Source of the DNA: Carex sylvatica
Lineage: Eukaryota; Streptophyta; Magnoliopsida; Poales; Cyperaceae
Length of the DNA: 64,000 nt
Reading direction: 5' to 3'
Assembly (NCBI GenBank): GCA_964058845.1
Contig: CAXKVR010000195.1
Coordinates: forward strand, 124,001 to 188,000
Shown here: positions 45,276 to 57,060 of the stretch, one piece after another
How positions within the stretch are numbered: position 1 is the first letter of the stretch
How the letters are laid out: each line of letters begins with the position of its first letter
Made by a program: the position numbers and the translations under genes
Notes under the pieces: model-generated
What the model saw: only the letters and a program-made list of their open reading frames with translations
Told to the model about the DNA's origin: nothing
The model's database searches: none

Positions 45276-48200
45276 TCAAAGCCTTGGTTTTGGAGACTCC
45301 ACTGATTGCCTCACCTCCCGAACTCGAGCTTCTTGTGTAAGCGACACAACAAGCTGCACACAAGGATCCACACAAATTTGATGTTTACAACATACGATTT
45401 TCAATGACAAGGATTTCTCTAATTGTTGTTTCTTGCTTAAGCTTCTTCTTGATGGAGTTAAAACAAAAGGAGTTGACCTTAATTAAAAGGGCTGTTTTAA
45501 TTCGAGTTCATATTTCCGATTTTAAAGTCCAAACATTCGATCTGAACCACTTAACATGATCTGCATATAAAAGTGTCATTGGAGACAGCATTTTACATTT
45601 TTTTGGACCATTTTACTATCTTTTAGATAGTTAGAAAAAAGCTGCTTTTAGATGGTCCAAAATCTTCCAAAGATGACGATTATCTATCTATCCAAAAAAA
45701 TAGTAAAGGAATTCCAAAAAATAGAAAAGAAAAAAGAAGTTGGTCTAACAAGGACATTTTCATATAGAGATCATGTTGAGCGGTTCGAATCAGCTGTTTG
45801 AACCTCGAAACCGAAAATATGGACACAAACTAAAACATGAGCTTTAATTCGCGATGTACAACAGCCCATCAACAAATTTGAAAATTAAAAAATAATAAAA
45901 ATAAACACTTTTGGAAATTCAAAAAAAAAAAAAGTACCTCGCCTTTCCTGTTGTACATGCGACCAGTAACAAAACCACGCCCCCCATAAGCTGTAGGTGA
46001 ATCTATCTGCACCAAAGTAGCTCAAAATAGAATTACAAAAGTAAAAAAAGTTTCAAATCATTTGATAGATGACTAAACGATTATCAGATGCAACACATTT
46101 TGTACCCAACCTATCTATGATAGAGAACACATAATATTAATATTTACTTTTTGACCAAATTTAACACTGATGCTACAGTTCTCATATCAGTATATAACAT
46201 ATCCTAATACAATATTAATACATACACATAAAATAGCATAAGAACTGTTTCTAAGAAGAAAAAGAGAAAAAAAAAACAAAGAAAAGAAGACAAGAAGCAG
46301 CTCAAAGACTTACAGTAAACAGTACCCAGTCATCAGCTTTCACAGGCCTGTGAAACCACATCCTGAGAAAATAAATTAGGTTATTTATATAAAATACTTC
46401 AATTAAAACATGTGCACACACATACTAATAAGTATTAGTATCCATTTACATAAACAGAAAAATGACTGCTACCACATACGAGTGATCAAGACTAAGAGCG
46501 GATGCAATGATACCCCCCTTTCTGTGTGGATTTAGGCTAACACCAGCAAATATTAGATCTGATGCATATGCAACCACACATCTATTATATTAAAGAGAAA
46601 AAATACAATGTTAATTGAACAAAAGAAATAAATAAGAGGTAAAAAGTATCTCAAGGTATTGCATAGGATCACTGATGTTAAATCAGAACAATTTACCTGT
46701 GCAAAGCTGGATCGTCTGAGAGTTCCCCTCGGGCTCTAAACCAATAAGAGAAGCTGAAACAGAAAACGGGTATTTTAATATAGTACATCAAGGAATTTAT
46801 AAGACAGGTAAAAAAAAATATACTAGATAAATAAACAGTCGAGAAAAGTTACCTCGGTTTTGATTCTTCTCGTGTAGAGTATTTCTCACAGAACCTTATC
46901 TCTATGGGCCACGGAACAAACTTTTTTGAAGCCACTCTTCTCCTATATTCCCTGCAGTTTTTGTTAAAAACTACTTATTTTTTAACTTTTTTAATATAGG
47001 GCAAAATGGATACTTTGTAAATTTAAAATGAGTTTTATTAGTAAAGGCAATAAAATGGGTAAATTTGTGAGTTTTTGAATTTAGAAGGGTAAATATGATT
47101 TTATGAACTTTAGAGGGGGAAATATGTAATTTCGAAGTTTTTGAGGGGTATACATGAAATTCCCCCAAATTAATAATAGTTGAGAAATCAGCATGTGAAT
47201 CTCTGTTACTTTTAACCAGTGTTGTAAAAAACATTTGTTTAGGCCGATTAATTGGCTGATTAATCGTTGGCGGTGACCAAACCGTCATGAATTTTTCCGA
47301 CTAATCGGCCGATTATTTCCGATTATTCTCGATAAATCGCTTGGCGGTACCTTGTCCGTCCAACGACCGCATACCGTTATTTACAACACTGCTTTTAACA
47401 GGTGTGGTGGGGAGGGGAAGAGGGGGGAGTTACACCCTAAATGTATTTACAGCTCTAAAGCCGTGAAATGAGGTCAGATAGAGAGTACAAAAATATGGAA
47501 CTAGTTCACTTCAAAATAATATTATTACATGGGAAGGCGTGGATCAGTCATGTGTCTTTCCTGTAATTCCTCCATAGATAAAAGCTGTTCTTGTTAACCA
47601 AGTAAAAGAGTCAGTGTACAGTTCCAGTAGAAAAACAATCTAGCTGTGTAACATGACCTACTACCGGTCAAAGTGTAACGATCAAATGCCGGGCTGCACA
47701 AAAATTATACTGAGAAAAATAGTTGTCAGTGAATCCTAATAATTTAGAAACTATACAAACAAACACATCACCATTTTTTATTTTATAACTAAGTTGCTCA
47801 CAAATATTTTCTATGAAAAGTTTTCTAAAATATGCACGAATGAAAGAGGTGCTGAGTGATTGTGCCATTATGTGCCAGTGTAAATCAAATCATAGCAGTA
47901 TAAACTTGCAGTCATTGCCAAAAAAACGTTAAGTCATAAGAAAAACTAACAGTCTCAGGAGAAGGAACAGGTGGCATCGATACTGTCTGGTGTTCAAAAC
48001 CTAACTGTTCTTTCTGCATCAAAGATTCATAAAAAGATGTTACTTACAGGCAATGGCGGATACAGTAAGAGGGAACGGGGGTCAATTGACCCCATTCATT
48101 TGTTAAATTTCTGTGCTTGTACATGATTTTTTTATATAGTTTTAGAGTACAATGCTATGGATACTGTGAAATTGACCCCCATTCTTAGCATGGAAATTTT

Positions 48201-51200
48201 ATATGATTGACCTCCATAGCTTGAAAGTCTGGCTTCGTCCTAAATTTATAGGAAGATACGCATTAAATAGAAAATGACAGGATGATATATGAACAAAGAC
48301 CTGAAATGAGGCAATAATAGTGAAAATGACAGCGCCATGCTGCGTTGCCTCTACTAATCTGGTGGCGAAGTTATTGCCATCTCGAACTCGACTAACTTGA
48401 TAAATTATAGGCACTATTGAGAGTAAGACAACAACAAAAAATATCATTATATTGTAAAAAATAAAGCATACGAAAAAGTACATAACACAGCAGAAAAGGA
48501 TGCTAAAGGGAGATCTATGAAGAAAAACCAATTGGTCTAATTTATGAAATATCAGTATGACTTGACGATATGAATTGTAACTCCCAATAGGCAGAAGCGT
48601 AATTAGATTCATCTTTAAATATGTGTTGCTTCTACTCTTAACATGATTTTTTTTGGGTACAAACAGTGTCTCAGCTCCTGTGAGTTTCTCATTCAAGGTA
48701 AACCACGATAAAAAACTAAACCTACCAATGCCCTCAGGCAATATCCATGGTTTGAATCTTGACAAAGGATCTGTTACATAAAAATAGTATTATCTAATTT
48801 TGCATATAACACAACTAAGGGGCCTTAAGAATATGGAATATGGGTATAGACAACGTAACTAATTTTATTATCAATTTTCCTTTTTCTTTTTTTTTTTAAA
48901 ATATTGACAGAGGCTGTCAATGTATACTGCAAACATCCATAAACTAAATTACAGCAAGATTAAAGCAGTACAATAAAATAAGTCAATTGTTTAAGAATTT
49001 ATGTTCATAAAGAGAGATACCATTGTTGTCCCCTCTCAAGATGAAAGTTGCATGTAAACTATGCAGTAGTTTAAAGCAGTCCACTGTTTTTGATGCTGCT
49101 GCTAGTGCCTATGTACACAAATAAATGATAATCAGTGAAATAATGGAACTTCTCTTTGAAGAAGAAAATAACATAAATATTCCCTCGGAACTCCAAAACC
49201 AACAAGAATAAAATGTGATCATCTCTTCACAAGTTAATTTCAAGACAATGTTGCTTGGAAAGTGCAAATAATTACTTGAAAAGGGATATTAATTTATGTT
49301 ATACAAATAAAATCACATGGTAAGTCCTGATGTTGTTTCCATGCAAGAAAGTATACTGTGAAAAAGATATGACCTCACAAGAGAAATAATGATTTAAGTA
49401 ACCTGGCCAATAAACTGTCCACCAAAGACTTGTTTAAAAGCAGGAGCATCTGGAGGAGTAAATCCCCGAAAAATGTTAACCTACATTTACAATAACACAA
49501 CACAGTAAACACAGTCTAAATTATACTAAATGTAGAAATAAGCTACGGTGTATGTGTTGAAATGCTACATTCCAGTACCATACCAGTTCAGAATTTATCT
49601 GTACCGCTATATTCTATTACCTAAACACATGTTATTTAGTAAAAAAAAAAGGAACCTGGCTTCACCTGTTACTCTGTAACTGTAGAAGTTGGTTTACACT
49701 ATTAAGTAAATACATGTTACTCAGAAGAAAAAAAAAAAAAGCCTGGCCAATTATTAGATCAAAACATAATGATGTTAAAGATGCAGTATCTCAGATTCCC
49801 CATAAAAATATAAAAAAAATCACCTGCATCCCTATTCTCCTAAAACTTTTTTAGTCGCCCAAATTACCCTAATGACCTTTCTCAGTTGTATAAAGATGAG
49901 CAAATTTTACAAGTACATGGAGATGGAAGCAGGAGATAACACACAAGACATTGTCATATTTTTTTTTGTAGGGAATGCCTGAATATTTCCGGTGTTTATC
50001 TTTATGGGGTTATGCAAAAATATAAGAGTTTCCAGGGGGCAATTTAAAATTTCGAAAATTTGTAGGATTACACAAAAAATAATGACTTACGTCCAGTGGC
50101 TCCAGATGTAAAATATGTTCCACAAGGGAGAAGTTTTCTGGTGTCTCATCGGCATTCCATATTGATTTTGGCTGCAGTAAGTATATGTATTTGTTTGGCA
50201 GAATCAAGCACGTCAGCTGCAATGAGGTCTAGTTAGTGGGCTCACATATCTAAATTAATGAGGTATAAGTCAGTGTATTTCAAAATAGTAAATAACTAAG
50301 AAATTTGACTATTACCGCACTTAGTGCAACTACACTGACTTGATGAGTAGAGCCAGTACTCCCTGTGAAATAGTTACCATTAACAATAGTACAAAAAGAT
50401 AAATTTACTAGTGGAATACAAAGTCGCAAATCATATCATTTCTTTTGGTTACAAAAGATTTTAATATATATATCAATTTTTTTCTTTCCTAGTATGTTTT
50501 CTATTCCTTCTTTTAATCCTTTTACTATAATTACAATCTCTCCCGTTTCTAGTGGTCAGAGGATCAGATCCTTGTCAGATTTGAACAAACTTACGACTTT
50601 GATCAAGGGTTAATTATGATTGAGATACAGTCAGAATATGCCAGCTCTCCAACAGCATAACGTAATCAACAAAAAGTAACAAAAATATGAAATATATACC
50701 TTGACCAAAATAGTCATATTTTCTCAACAAAAGACGGTTTCCTTCGTCTGCATTGGTCGAGTCAGAAATCTCAGCCTGAAACATAAAAAAATTACCCAAC
50801 TAAAGTTCATACATGGATTAATTGCTAAAAAGGTATAGTAAAGTCTATGTATCAGTGGCTGGAATTTGAAAATTGAGCTTAGATTTATGTATATTTAAAT
50901 TTTTGCCTACCCCTGGTGAAATGAATGATAGATAAGATAAAAACAAACTGCTGACCTGACCATCCCATATGAAACAAAGGCCAGCTACTGGTTCTCCTTC
51001 CTGCACAACATACTCTCCAGATTCTACCAGAGAAAAAAAAAACAAAACACAAAATAATTTCTTATTATTACTGCCTCTTGCAATCAGAGATTTGTCTTCA
51101 GAAAGAGAAAAAACTCAAACCAAAATGCTTGACTTGAAGAACATGAGCAATCTTGCGGTAAGAAGAACTTGGGAGACGCTGTAGCAATGGCACTTGACCG

Positions 51201-51326
51201 AGAAATTCAATCACTGCACTGACCCAATAGAGAAAAAGTAAAAATCCCACTTTCAGGAAAAAAAAAAAAAAAAAAAGTAAAAAAAACATGAATTGTGCCT
51301 CTTAATTTACCTTCCTCAGTATCCAT
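45276..51326 (-). CDS. Acyl-CoA thioesterase II with cNMP-binding-like domain (ACH type), 425 aa, 17 exons
   Basis: Exons: 51326-51311, 51213-51121, 51023-50956, 50775-50700, 50362-50316, 50216-50091, 49480-49403, 49108-49021, 48413-48301, 48013-47951, 47584-47529, 46951-46853, 46753-46697, 46581-46480, 46362-46314, 46006-45938, 45353-45276. All are in frame with GT..AG sites. The start [20 protein letters not shown] leads into a cyclic-nucleotide-binding fold ([20 protein letters not shown]). The double hotdog follows: [50 protein letters not shown]. The E. coli TesB triad is placed at SLDHSMWFHRP (Asp), [12 protein letters not shown] (Thr/Ser) and VVSLTQE (Gln). Length matches Arabidopsis ACH1/ACH2 (about 427). 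It should cleave long acyl-CoAs. The C-terminus PKPRL ends in PRL, a permitted plant PTS1, so peroxisomal location is likely. The gene symbol is left open because ACH1 and ACH2 cannot be told apart. Confidence 0.95.
45490..45850. mobile_element. Palindromic MITE in the last thioesterase intron
   Basis: Arms share the family core in opposite directions: GATCTGAACCACTTAACATG near 45540 and its mirror GTTGAGCGGTTCGAATCAGC near 45775; GGAGACAGCATTTTACATTT against GTCTAACAAGGACATTTTCA-like sequence. The outer ends carry AATTCGAGTTCATATTT and its mirror AACATGAGCTTTAATTCG. It sits between exons 46006-45938 and 45353-45276. Confidence 0.6.
47217..47391. mobile_element. hAT-type MITE in a thioesterase intron, 175 bp
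   Basis: The left end CAGTGTTGTAAAAAAC is mirrored by GTTATTTACAACACTG at the right. The 8-base CTTTTAAC flanks both sides (47209-47216 and 47392-47399), a perfect hAT-size duplication. The interior is rich in CCGATTA/TAATCGG motifs and non-coding. Confidence 0.85.
48054..48240. mobile_element. Probable short hAT-like MITE in a thioesterase intron
   Basis: The left CAATGGCGGATACAG resembles the CAGTGGCGGAGCCAG end common in plant hAT MITEs, and the right CTGGCTTCGTCCTA is a loose mirror. The halves share GGGGGTCAATTGACCCC and ATTGACCCCC. Duplication not identified. Confidence 0.4.
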
Positions 51327-52390
51327 TAAAGAAGTTCTCCACTAGACGGGGAGAAGAGAAGGGAAAGGAGAAGGAGAATTGAAGAGAGGTGAAAGCGATT
51401 GCGCACTAACTGTAGTGAGTCGTCGTGGTATAAACGCGGGGTCGGGGTCGTCGTTAATGGCAAGGTTAATGTCGGCCAGTGTTTGGAGGCTGGAGCGGAG
51501 AAAAGGAATTCATATCCGTTTTAAGATGCGTGCCGTATTAAAACGAACAACTCGGATCTCATTCTACTCGTTGCGGTATACCACTCAATACATGATTTGC
51601 TCGTGTGCTACTATACTGCTAATAAATAAAGGAAAGATAAGATATATTTGACCCACAGACCACAGTCAACTAAGACGAAGACAAAATGTGTCAGGAAACT
51701 TCCAGGAAATAAAATGTCAAGGCCTCTGACTTCACCTTCTACTAGTAGTTTGAAAATCCGGTCCGGTTCAGTTCGGTCCAAACTTGGCCGGGTTATGGGT
51801 TGGCGAGGGCATGGGTTGACATGGATCACACGGATCTGGTGTTTTGAGGTCAATCCAAATCTGTGCTCAACCCTTGATTTTCACAGTCCACGGTCCGGTC
51901 CTGATTCGGTCCTAAGTTCATCCATTTTTTTTTTTTTTTAAAATAAAATGGTTTGGAGTGTTTTTTGGGAGGAAAATAAGTAGTTGTTTTTTTCAAAAAA
52001 AATTGAATTCTAGGGGTTGGGGGTTGGAAAGGGTTTGAGAGGGTTGGAGGGGGGTCCCGGATGGGTTGGAGAGGGTCCTGAGCAGGTTGGAGGGTGTTTA
52101 GTACTGGTTGGAAAGGGTCCGGTCCGGTTTGGAGCGGATTGGTCCAGTTTGGAGCGGATTGGTCCGGTTTGGAGCGGGTTTAGCTCGGTCTGGTCCTGTC
52201 CGGATTGGGACGGGTTTAGTCCGGTTCGATCCACGAGTTGGAATGGGTAGAGTTTAGCATGGGTTGGCTCAAAAAACTTGAACCGAACCCTTTCTAGACT
52301 CATGCCTAGCAAAAGAACGGTCCGGTCCAAGTTTGAAGGACGGTACAATCCGATACGGACCAGATTTACGGGTTGGCCGGCTCCATCCTG
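51327..52390. repeat. Thioesterase upstream region, then a GGTCCGGTTTGGAGC-type GC-rich repeat tract
   Basis: The first ~300 bases should contain the thioesterase promoter and leader. From about 51755 to 52380 the sequence becomes G/T-skewed and repetitive. A unit near 22 bases (GTTTGGAGCGGATTGGTCC) is repeated at about 52126-52190, and GGTCCGG or CCGGTCC motifs are frequent at both ends in opposite orientation. It may be a degraded DNA transposon; no TIR could be fixed. Pro-rich frames here are by-products. Confidence 0.45.
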
Positions 52391-55300
52391 AACCTGGTGA
52401 GTTTTATCACAACACTACCTTCTACCAATGTTTCCTCCACCTTCAAAATCACTAAATCCATCCATCACACTTCTCCATCAAACATTGCAGCATTTCTCAT
52501 GACATCCATTCGAAACTAGCATCCAATTTCTCGTACAAATAATTTGTCTTCTAAAAAATGGTATGTGCTTCATCATGAAGAGATACCAATAAGTGATTGG
52601 CATCCTTTCATCGATTAATTAAATTTTAATTTTTTTAATATTTATATTCTAATTTATACAAATACTCATATCATATGTTATACAAACCAACTTATTTAAT
52701 TAATTGAGAATATAATATGTGCTATATTTAACTAAAAAAAGATTAAATATAAGTTTAAACATCGAAACTACTCATCTTTTAGTTATCTTCAATATAAAAT
52801 ATGCTCATATTTATTACTTTTTGTTCCTTTTTAAGCAGTAAGAGGTTAAAAAATTCATCAATCAATTAAAAAAAACTAAAAATTACATGAGTGTTCTTTA
52901 TAATTAACATTTTGACAAATATAAAATTAAAACAACACACCTGTAAGAAGGAGAAACGTCCAAAAAACAACACATCTTACAAATTTGTTCTTATCTTGTT
53001 TGAGAAATTTTTCTTTTTGATCAATAAAACTAGTACAATTTATACATATTTAAAAAAAAAAAAAGAATCTAGTCCACATTTATATATTAATTGGATCTGG
53101 TACATGAGAGTGGTAACAATATAAATACAAAGAAAAGATTTTGCTCAAAATATTTGAGTTGAAAATTAAAAAGAAAATTGAAAATTCTAAGTGAAAAAAC
53201 AAGATAAAGAAAGAAGGCTTGAACATAATAGTGCATCCTCCACATGCTAGTATGCTGGTACCATCATCCAACTTGTACCATTTTGCTTATCGGTACAACG
53301 GTACTAGAAGCAAGTGGAAAGTCCCATACCGGTACACTGGTACAGTTTATACATGTGTATAGCAAGGGACAAATGTAACATCTGAAGGGCAATTGCTCTT
53401 GTTGCTTATATCAGAATTCTATCAAAGTTGAAACTAGCAAATAACAAAACAGTCTCGTATAAGCATGCAAACAACTTGCACTAAACTGAAACCAATCAAA
53501 GCCAAAACTTGCACTAAACTGAAACCAATCAAAGCCAAAACTTGCACTAAACTGAAACCAATCAAAGCCAAAACTTACTCTAAACTGAAACTAGCAAGAA
53601 GCAATACCAGAGTTATATCAAAGACTAGTTTAAATACCAACAACACTTCATAAGTGACAACATCAGTTACAAATTAAGGCAAAGTGACAAAATCCATGGT
53701 CTGCAAACTAAAATAAAACATATTTATATAAAAAATTAAAGACAACAAAAGTCAACTATTACATATTCATATCAAGTCCTTTTGCTCATATTGCTTTGAC
53801 AAGATGATTCGACAAACTCAAAACCAGAAGGATCTCGTCATGTAGAACTTACTGTCTTTCTCTTATTATTTGACTTTGGTGGACGACCTTTAGAAGGTAA
53901 AGTAATAGGTTCAAAGAGGACGTCATATTGATTTATGAGTTCTTTTATCCTTTCACGAGCAATTTCTTTTTTTAGAAGGGGTGTGTGTGTGTGTGTATTT
54001 TAGGTGTGGATAATTCTAGTGTAATTCTTACACTTTTGCTTTAAATTTATAAACCTAAATACGCAAAGAATATTGAATTGCAAGCGCACAATCTATCTTT
54101 ATAGTAATGAGGTATCAATTCAAAGACTAAGGAAATTGTAATTTCTACTTAAACTAAATTAAAACTAAATATTATTGCAAGTAAAAAAAGAGGGGTTTGT
54201 TGCAAAGTAACTAAATTTGGGTTCAATACCCGAATGAGTTGGTTTATAACAAGAAACTAAATTAAAGGTAAATAAAAAAGTTTTGTACATCAAGGTAACG
54301 AGGTCTAAGGGCTTTTGGTCTACAATCCCTTGGTAATTCTATTTGCTTTTGGAGTTCTCTAAATTCATGTTATTGTCTTGATGGAAATTCCAACTAAGTT
54401 GGCTTATTTCTACCTCATACATCTACCTTTCGTAATTCATGACTTGTTGGTCCCCTTGATAGAGTAGAATTATGAATGAATGCAATATAGTTGAAGCGTT
54501 GCCAACTATATATTTATAATTTACCCAGGAGATTAAGAAACGAATATATTGCAAAGATGACACTATCATACTTTGAATATTATTCATAATATCATGAGGC
54601 AAGGAATGGGCACAAGTAATGTTATTCATAACATTACTATAGGATCGTGTTTTGTAAACTTGTTACATTACATCTATATTAGCTGGGTGACTATAATGTG
54701 TAGCTAGAACACCGCTTATAGTTTATGGTGGTAAAATGATTTACACCATTGTCAATTTAACATGGATTCTCGATAAAGGTCACACCAACTGAATGGGAAA
54801 CAAGAGAGTTATTTTATATTTTATATGGTGTATGATATTTCATATGATATGAAATAAAATACATATGGTAAAATATTAAAATAAAATATTACATGTCGTA
54901 ACAGCTTAGTATAAATTAATTATGTGAAGAATATGATTTGGTGGAGCGTAATGTATATTACATAACATAATTTTGTGTCACATAAATAATGTAATTCAAA
55001 TACTAATTAATTTAGAATTTGAATATATAATTGAGAGATACACCATGAGGCACCAATGGTTATGGTGTGGTTGGCCATATAAAGATGACATGAAATTGCA
55101 ACTGAAAAATAATAAGATGAAAACTTTGGTATTCTTCCCACCAAAATTATCCCAGATTTTTCTCTATTAAAATAGCACTTCACATGTGACTCCAATCCCA
55201 CTTTAACACCCTCTTTTATCTTCTTTGTGGCCGAAATTACCCCAGAGAGACCAAAAATTTTGCCATCTCTCTCTTGTGTAAATTCTAAGTTAACTTAGTT

Positions 55301-55925
55301 GGGTTGGAAAATTAATTGAGAAATTAATTTTGAAGTCTAACAAGGGGTTACTAGCTTTATACTAAGCATAGATTAGTGGATCTCTAGCAAGATCTAAGAC
55401 TAATCCTTGTTTAGTTTAAGGTGAACACTTAGAGGCAACGGTGTGAAGGTTTTCAAGAGATCTAGAGAAAATCGACTTTCGCTAACCGTTAAATTGACAT
55501 TTAATGAGAGATATGAGATCAAAATATTTAATCTTAATTTAGATATATTTGCATGCATGTAGATTGTTATCTTTAATCTTGCATACAAAATGTATGAATG
55601 AATGTTTGAGTAGAATTCGCATAAAATAGACGATCCATTTTAGACGATTAAGAGGGATTAAATTTTTATTTTTCACCCCTCTAACTATCATGAAATCCAT
55701 ACAACCATGTCTTCAGCCATTCAGGTGTGAGATATCTTAATTATTTCTTTCGTGGGCGTACTCTTACTAGTCAATCCATCTGACCTGACATCCGCACTTT
55801 ATTTTTAAGTAGTTGCATTAAAACTGTAGATCATGTTTATCTTTTCTGCACTGTAGGTAGAAATTGCATAAATCCTGCAAAACCTGAATTTACTGTATTC
55901 TAGGAGTAAAGTAATTAAATAATAT
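52391..55925. other. Gene-poor AT-rich region
   Basis: No convincing gene. A 33-base tandem lies at 53471-53600. A minus-strand frame at 53838-53980 ends with a Lys-rich KGRPPKSNNKRKTVSS tail reminiscent of AT-hook ends, too short to call. A (GT)n tract occurs near 53980-53996. The stretch 54600-55650 has LTR-like base composition but no second copy in the window. Confidence 0.4.
53471..53600. repeat. 33-bp tandem repeat
   Basis: The unit CTTGCACTAAACTGAAACCA + ATCAAAGCCAAAA is present three times exactly and a fourth time in part (ACTTACTCTAAACTGAAAC). Confidence 0.9.
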
Positions 55926-56035
55926 TATACACACACACATATATATGTATATATATACATATGTATATATACATATGTATATATGTATATATACTTATAC
56001 ATATATCTATATATACATATGTATATATACATATA

Positions 56036-56455
56036 TGAGTTGGGCTAAAATGAGCCATGGCTTATTTTGCGTTGGTGAGCCATGGATCATTTTAGCCATT
56101 TTGAAAATTCAAACAACCGATCCGAACCGTTCATCTTGGTCTCCATATTGAAATGTGTTTGGAGACCAAATTTTATATTTTTTGGAATTTTTTTACTATT
56201 TATTAAGTATTTTTTAAAATTGCAGATCCAATGGTCCAGAAAATTTTACTGTTTTGTACTGTTCACAGCAAAACAGTAATTTTCAAAAATACTTAATAAA
56301 TAGTAAACAAATTCCAAAAAATATAAAATTTGGTTTTCAAGCACATTTCAATATAGAGATCACATCTAACGGTTTGGATCGGTCGTTTGAACTTTCAAAA
56401 TAAAAATACGACGTGGAGTACAAACGCTTGGTGAGCCATGGCTCACCCAAGTCCA
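56036..56455. mobile_element. Palindromic MITE between microsatellites
   Basis: The left GAGTTGGGCTAAAATGAGCC is a loose mirror of GGTGAGCCATGGCTCACCCA on the right. Inside, ACCGATCCGAACCGTTCATC, TGGTCTCCATATTGAAATGT and GTTTGGAGACCAAATTTTAT belong to the shared core, with the inverse arm at 56290-56395. The centre is near 56250. Confidence 0.7.
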
Positions 56456-56518
<63 letters not shown>

Positions 56519-56619
56519 GTATGTATATATACATATATACATATATACATATATATACATATACATATATATACATATACATATATATATATACACACAT
56601 ATATACATATATATAGAGG

Positions 56620-57028
56620 TTGGCTACTATGCTTATATAAGCATATCCCCACATATGCTTAGAACTCAATTTTGTGTTTCCAATGTCCAAATGGTTGATC
56701 TGAACTATTATATATGATCTCTATATTGAAATGTACTTGGAGACCAAATTTTACATTTTTCTGAATTTTTTTACTATTTATTAAGCCACTTTGAAAATCG
56801 CTGATTTTACATTTTCTGGACCATTGGATCAGCGATTTTCAAAGTGGCTTAATAAATAGTAAAAAAATTCCAAAAAATATAAAATTTGGTCTCCAAGTAC
56901 ATCTTAATATATAGATCGCATCTAACGGTTCAGATTGACTATTCGGACTTTGAAAACGGAGAAAAAGAATTTGAAAGATAGGGTGCATTTGGGTGCACAA
57001 AAATTTGGGTGCATTTGAACCCTCATCT
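56620..57028. mobile_element. Palindromic MITE between microsatellites, second copy
   Basis: Both arms carry the core (GTACTTGGAGACCAAATTTT with GATCTCTATATTGAAAT, and the inverse AAAATTTGGTCTCCAAGTAC). They pair very closely around a centre near 56815, where AGCGATTTTCAAAGTGGCTT mirrors the left arm. The outer ends (GGTTGGCTACTATGC left; GGGTGCATTTGAACCC right) do not match each other or the 56036 copy. Confidence 0.7.
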
Positions 57029-57060
57029 ATATATATATATATATATATATATTATTAGAA

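Larger units (their letters stand above)
55926..57060. repeat. TA- and ATAC-rich microsatellites bracketing two MITEs
   Basis: ACACAC/ATATAC tracts occupy 55929-56034, CTCTCT-TATATA-ACATAT tracts 56454-56613, and a (TA)n tract 57029-57051. The Ile/Tyr-rich frames in these tracts are not genes. Confidence 0.9.

Noticed and set aside
48199..48765. 188-codon minus-strand frame as a separate gene
   Set aside because: It spans a true thioesterase exon (48413-48301) and reads through flanking intron; the remainder has no domain.
53838..53980. Minus-strand fragment ending KGRPPKSNNKRK, perhaps a FAR1-type or AT-hook protein end
   Set aside because: Only ~47 residues with no upstream domain; the similarity is compositional.
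55945..56690. Ile/Tyr-rich frames on both strands
   Set aside because: Translations of TA and ATAC microsatellites.
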